This document shows positions 62,606-64,000 of a DNA stretch of 64,000 nt, piece after piece (the first letter of the stretch is position 1; each line of letters starts with the position of its first letter). Below the pieces are notes generated by a model that was given only the letters and a program-made list of their open reading frames with translations, searched no databases and was not told the origin of the DNA. Source of the stretch: Nocardiopsis potens DSM 45234 (GTDB taxonomy: Bacteria; Actinomycetota; Actinomycetes; Streptosporangiales; Streptosporangiaceae). Location of the stretch: the NCBI RefSeq assembly GCF_000341105.1, contig NZ_ANBB01000045.1:106456-170455 (forward strand), written 5' to 3'. Made by a program: the position numbers and the translations under genes.

Positions 62606-62694
62606 CCGCGGCGGCGCCGCGGCACCGCCGCGAAGGCCCGCCCCGCCCCGGCCGCACCCCGCGCGGGGTGCGGCCCCGTCCGGAAGGAGAGCGC

Positions 62695-63246
62695 ATGCGT
62701 ACGACCGCCATCGTGGCCGCGGTCTTCGGCCTGCTGGTACTCGGCGCCGTCGGCTTCGGCCGGCCGGCGCTGGACCGGGCCTCCCCGGAGGGCGCCGCGG
62801 AGGCGGTGGGAGCCGAGCGCGTCCCCTCCCTGGACGAGGTGCTCCCCCTCGGCGAGGAGGACTACCGGGAGGCCGCGGAGGCGGCCCTGCTGCACGCGGA
62901 CGCCTACGGCACGTTCCGCCCCGGCGAGGCGGAGGGCCGCTACGCCGAGCGGGTCCGGTCGGCCGCCGCGCTCGCCGACGTGCCGGACGGGCCGGTGCTG
63001 GAGTCGATCGGCGCGTGCGCCGAGCGCCTGGACCGGGAGGGCCGGGAGACCGAGGGGGCCGCGGAGATCCGCGCCGTCTCCTCCCTCCTCGCCGACTCGG
63101 TCCACTTCAGCATCGCCCTGACCGGAGTCCCGGTGGACGGCGGCGCCGAGGTCGACCTCGGCGTGCACGAGGTGCTCGTCATCCTCGAAGGCGGTGAAGA
63201 GTGGACCGTGGCCTCCTCCGCGCCGGAGAGCGGTGCCGCCGCATGA
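62695..63246 (+). CDS. VirB8-like membrane-anchored protein, copy 2
   Basis: A 183-residue protein with the same layout as the gene at 60113: N-terminal helix MRTTAIVAAVFGLLVLGAVG, linker, then DYREAAEAALLHADAYGTFR, and a beta-rich end SVHFSIALTGVPVDGGAEVD and EGGEEWTVASSA. RBS GGAAGGAG before ATG 62695. The stop overlaps the M15 peptidase start (ATGA). Probable paralogue; sequence similarity is low, architecture the same. Confidence 0.6.
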   Translation: MRTTAIVAAVFGLLVLGAVGFGRPALDRASPEGAAEAVGAERVPSLDEVLPLGEEDYREAAEAALLHADAYGTFRPGEAEGRYAERVRSAAALADVPDGPVLESIGACAERLDREGRETEGAAEIRAVSSLLADSVHFSIALTGVPVDGGAEVDLGVHEVLVILEGGEEWTVASSAPESGAAA

Positions 63247-63896
63247 TGCTCGGGATCGGGCGCGGATGGAGGCGCCGGCTGCGCCGCCGCGGCGACCGCG
63301 GCGAGGCGCGGACCGAGTACGCCGCCTCGGCCGGGATGCTCACCCTCTCGGGGATCGCGGGAACGGTGCTCATCTCCGCGACCACCGGCATGGCGGGCCC
63401 CGGGGCCGCGGAGGGCGCCGCCGTCGAGCAGACCGGATACAGCGGGCCGCAGCAGTACGGGGGGTGCGATGCGACCGGCGCCGACCGGACCGCGGGCTAC
63501 GACAACGGCCGCATCCCCACCGAGGTGCTGTGCGAGCTGGACCAGGCCGGAATGTACCTCCGGGCCGACGCCGCGGTGGCCTTCCTGCGGATGGACGACG
63601 CCTTCGAGGAGGAGTTCGGCCATCCGATGCCGCTCAACGCCGCCTACCGGGACTACGCCAAGCAGGTGGAGCTCCACTCCCGCCTCGGCTATCCGGCGGC
63701 GGCGCGGCCGGGAACGAGCAATCACGGCTGGGGCCTGGCCGTCGATATCGACGGAATGCATTTCGGCGGCGAGCGGTACAACTGGGTCAACGCGAACAGT
63801 GCGAACTACGGCTGGTTCCAGCCGGAGCAGATGCGCGAGGGCGGATCCAATGAAGAGCCCTGGCACTGGGAGTACGAGTCCGGTGTGAGCGCGTGA
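63243..63896 (+). CDS. M15-family D,D-carboxypeptidase-like wall hydrolase
   Basis: A 217-residue exported peptidase. ATG at 63243 overlaps the upstream stop by four bases. Arg-rich start and one hydrophobic segment (about 30-52) anchor or export it. The M15/VanY zinc motif is intact: TSNHGWGLAVDIDG (His161 and Asp168) and EPWHWEYES (His208), with AYRDYAKQVELHSRLGY before it. It cuts D-Ala-D-Ala peptides in peptidoglycan. A second wall-remodelling enzyme in the same operon as the transglycosylase-NlpC/P60 protein. Confidence 0.88.
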   Translation: MMLGIGRGWRRRLRRRGDRGEARTEYAASAGMLTLSGIAGTVLISATTGMAGPGAAEGAAVEQTGYSGPQQYGGCDATGADRTAGYDNGRIPTEVLCELDQAGMYLRADAAVAFLRMDDAFEEEFGHPMPLNAAYRDYAKQVELHSRLGYPAAARPGTSNHGWGLAVDIDGMHFGGERYNWVNANSANYGWFQPEQMREGGSNEEPWHWEYESGVSA

Positions 63897-63918
63897 CGGA
63901 AACGGCGGAGTGCGGGTC

Positions 63919-64000
63919 GTGAACGGTGAATTCATCCGGCGCAGTGAAGAGGTCCTCGGTTATGTGATGGGGCTGGGGGTGCTGGTCGGTGTGCTGGCTC
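63919..64000 (+). CDS. Start of a membrane protein gene, cut by the right edge
   Basis: GTG at 63919 with GGAG eight bases upstream opens a frame to the window end: MNGEFIRRSEEVLGYVMGLG followed by VLVGVLA, the start of a transmembrane helix. Twenty-seven codons are visible. By position, another component of the secretion locus; identity unknown. Confidence 0.5.
   Translation, partial: MNGEFIRRSEEVLGYVMGLGVLVGVLA

Overview
The window is very GC-rich DNA from an actinobacterium. Codon use, GTG starts, a SARP/AfsR-type regulator, an Spo0M-like protein, a DUF4913 protein and an SCO6880-type secretion locus all fit a filamentous or spore-forming genus. Nocardiopsaceae (Nocardiopsis/Streptomonospora-like) is my best guess, by inference only; no rRNA, tRNA or species marker is present.

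Layout. (1) 1-5.9 kb, leftward: a SARP regulator with NB-ARC and TPR domains, a 32-residue membrane peptide behind a strong RBS and a pair of GTGCACC repeats, a second NB-ARC ATPase that leaves the window, and a small secreted cysteine-pair peptide. (2) 6-12.5 kb: TrmH/SpoU methyltransferase, an unknown protein, an M20 hydrolase, and a ribose-type ABC importer in which permease and binding protein are one polypeptide. (3) 12.8-14.15 kb: a gene-poor block with two inverted arrays of the same degenerate repeat. (4) 14.2-24.2 kb: a tandem P-loop protein, Spo0M, an MFS exporter with an operator-like palindrome over its promoter, a small membrane protein, a ferric-reductase-like haem membrane protein, a membrane serine hydrolase and a NarL-type two-component pair. 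(5) 24.2-32 kb: an unknown protein, a HEAT-repeat protein, a secreted calcineurin-like phosphoesterase, an AraC-type sensor domain without its HTH, and a GT4 glycosyltransferase. (6) 32.4-43 kb, rightward: a membrane-anchored propeller-like protein with a Pro/Glu tail, MoxR ATPase, DUF58, a TgpA-type membrane transglutaminase, a kinase-FN3 protein, then four small membrane/coiled-coil proteins. (7) 43-46.9 kb: NAD+ synthetase and an alanine/sodium symporter. (8) 46.9-64 kb: a type IV secretion (conjugation-type) locus. Its leftward arm holds two pilin-like paralogues, a VirB6/TrbL-like protein, an SCO6880 protein, a VirB4-like ATPase, a VirD4/TraG coupling protein and cargo/accessory genes. 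Its rightward arm holds two VirB8-like proteins, a transglycosylase-NlpC/P60 hydrolase, a glycine-zipper membrane protein and an M15 peptidase. Neither relaxase nor integrase is visible, so a mobile element is not proven.

Most notable: in cluster 6 both enzymes appear catalytically dead. The transglutaminase has Ser and Val in place of Cys and His, and the kinase has Ala in place of the HRD Asp. That suggests a MoxR-driven envelope assembly whose enzyme folds act as binding modules. Also notable are a family of long, related palindromes directly behind three rightward genes, the inverted repeat arrays, and the peptide gene between two NB-ARC regulators.
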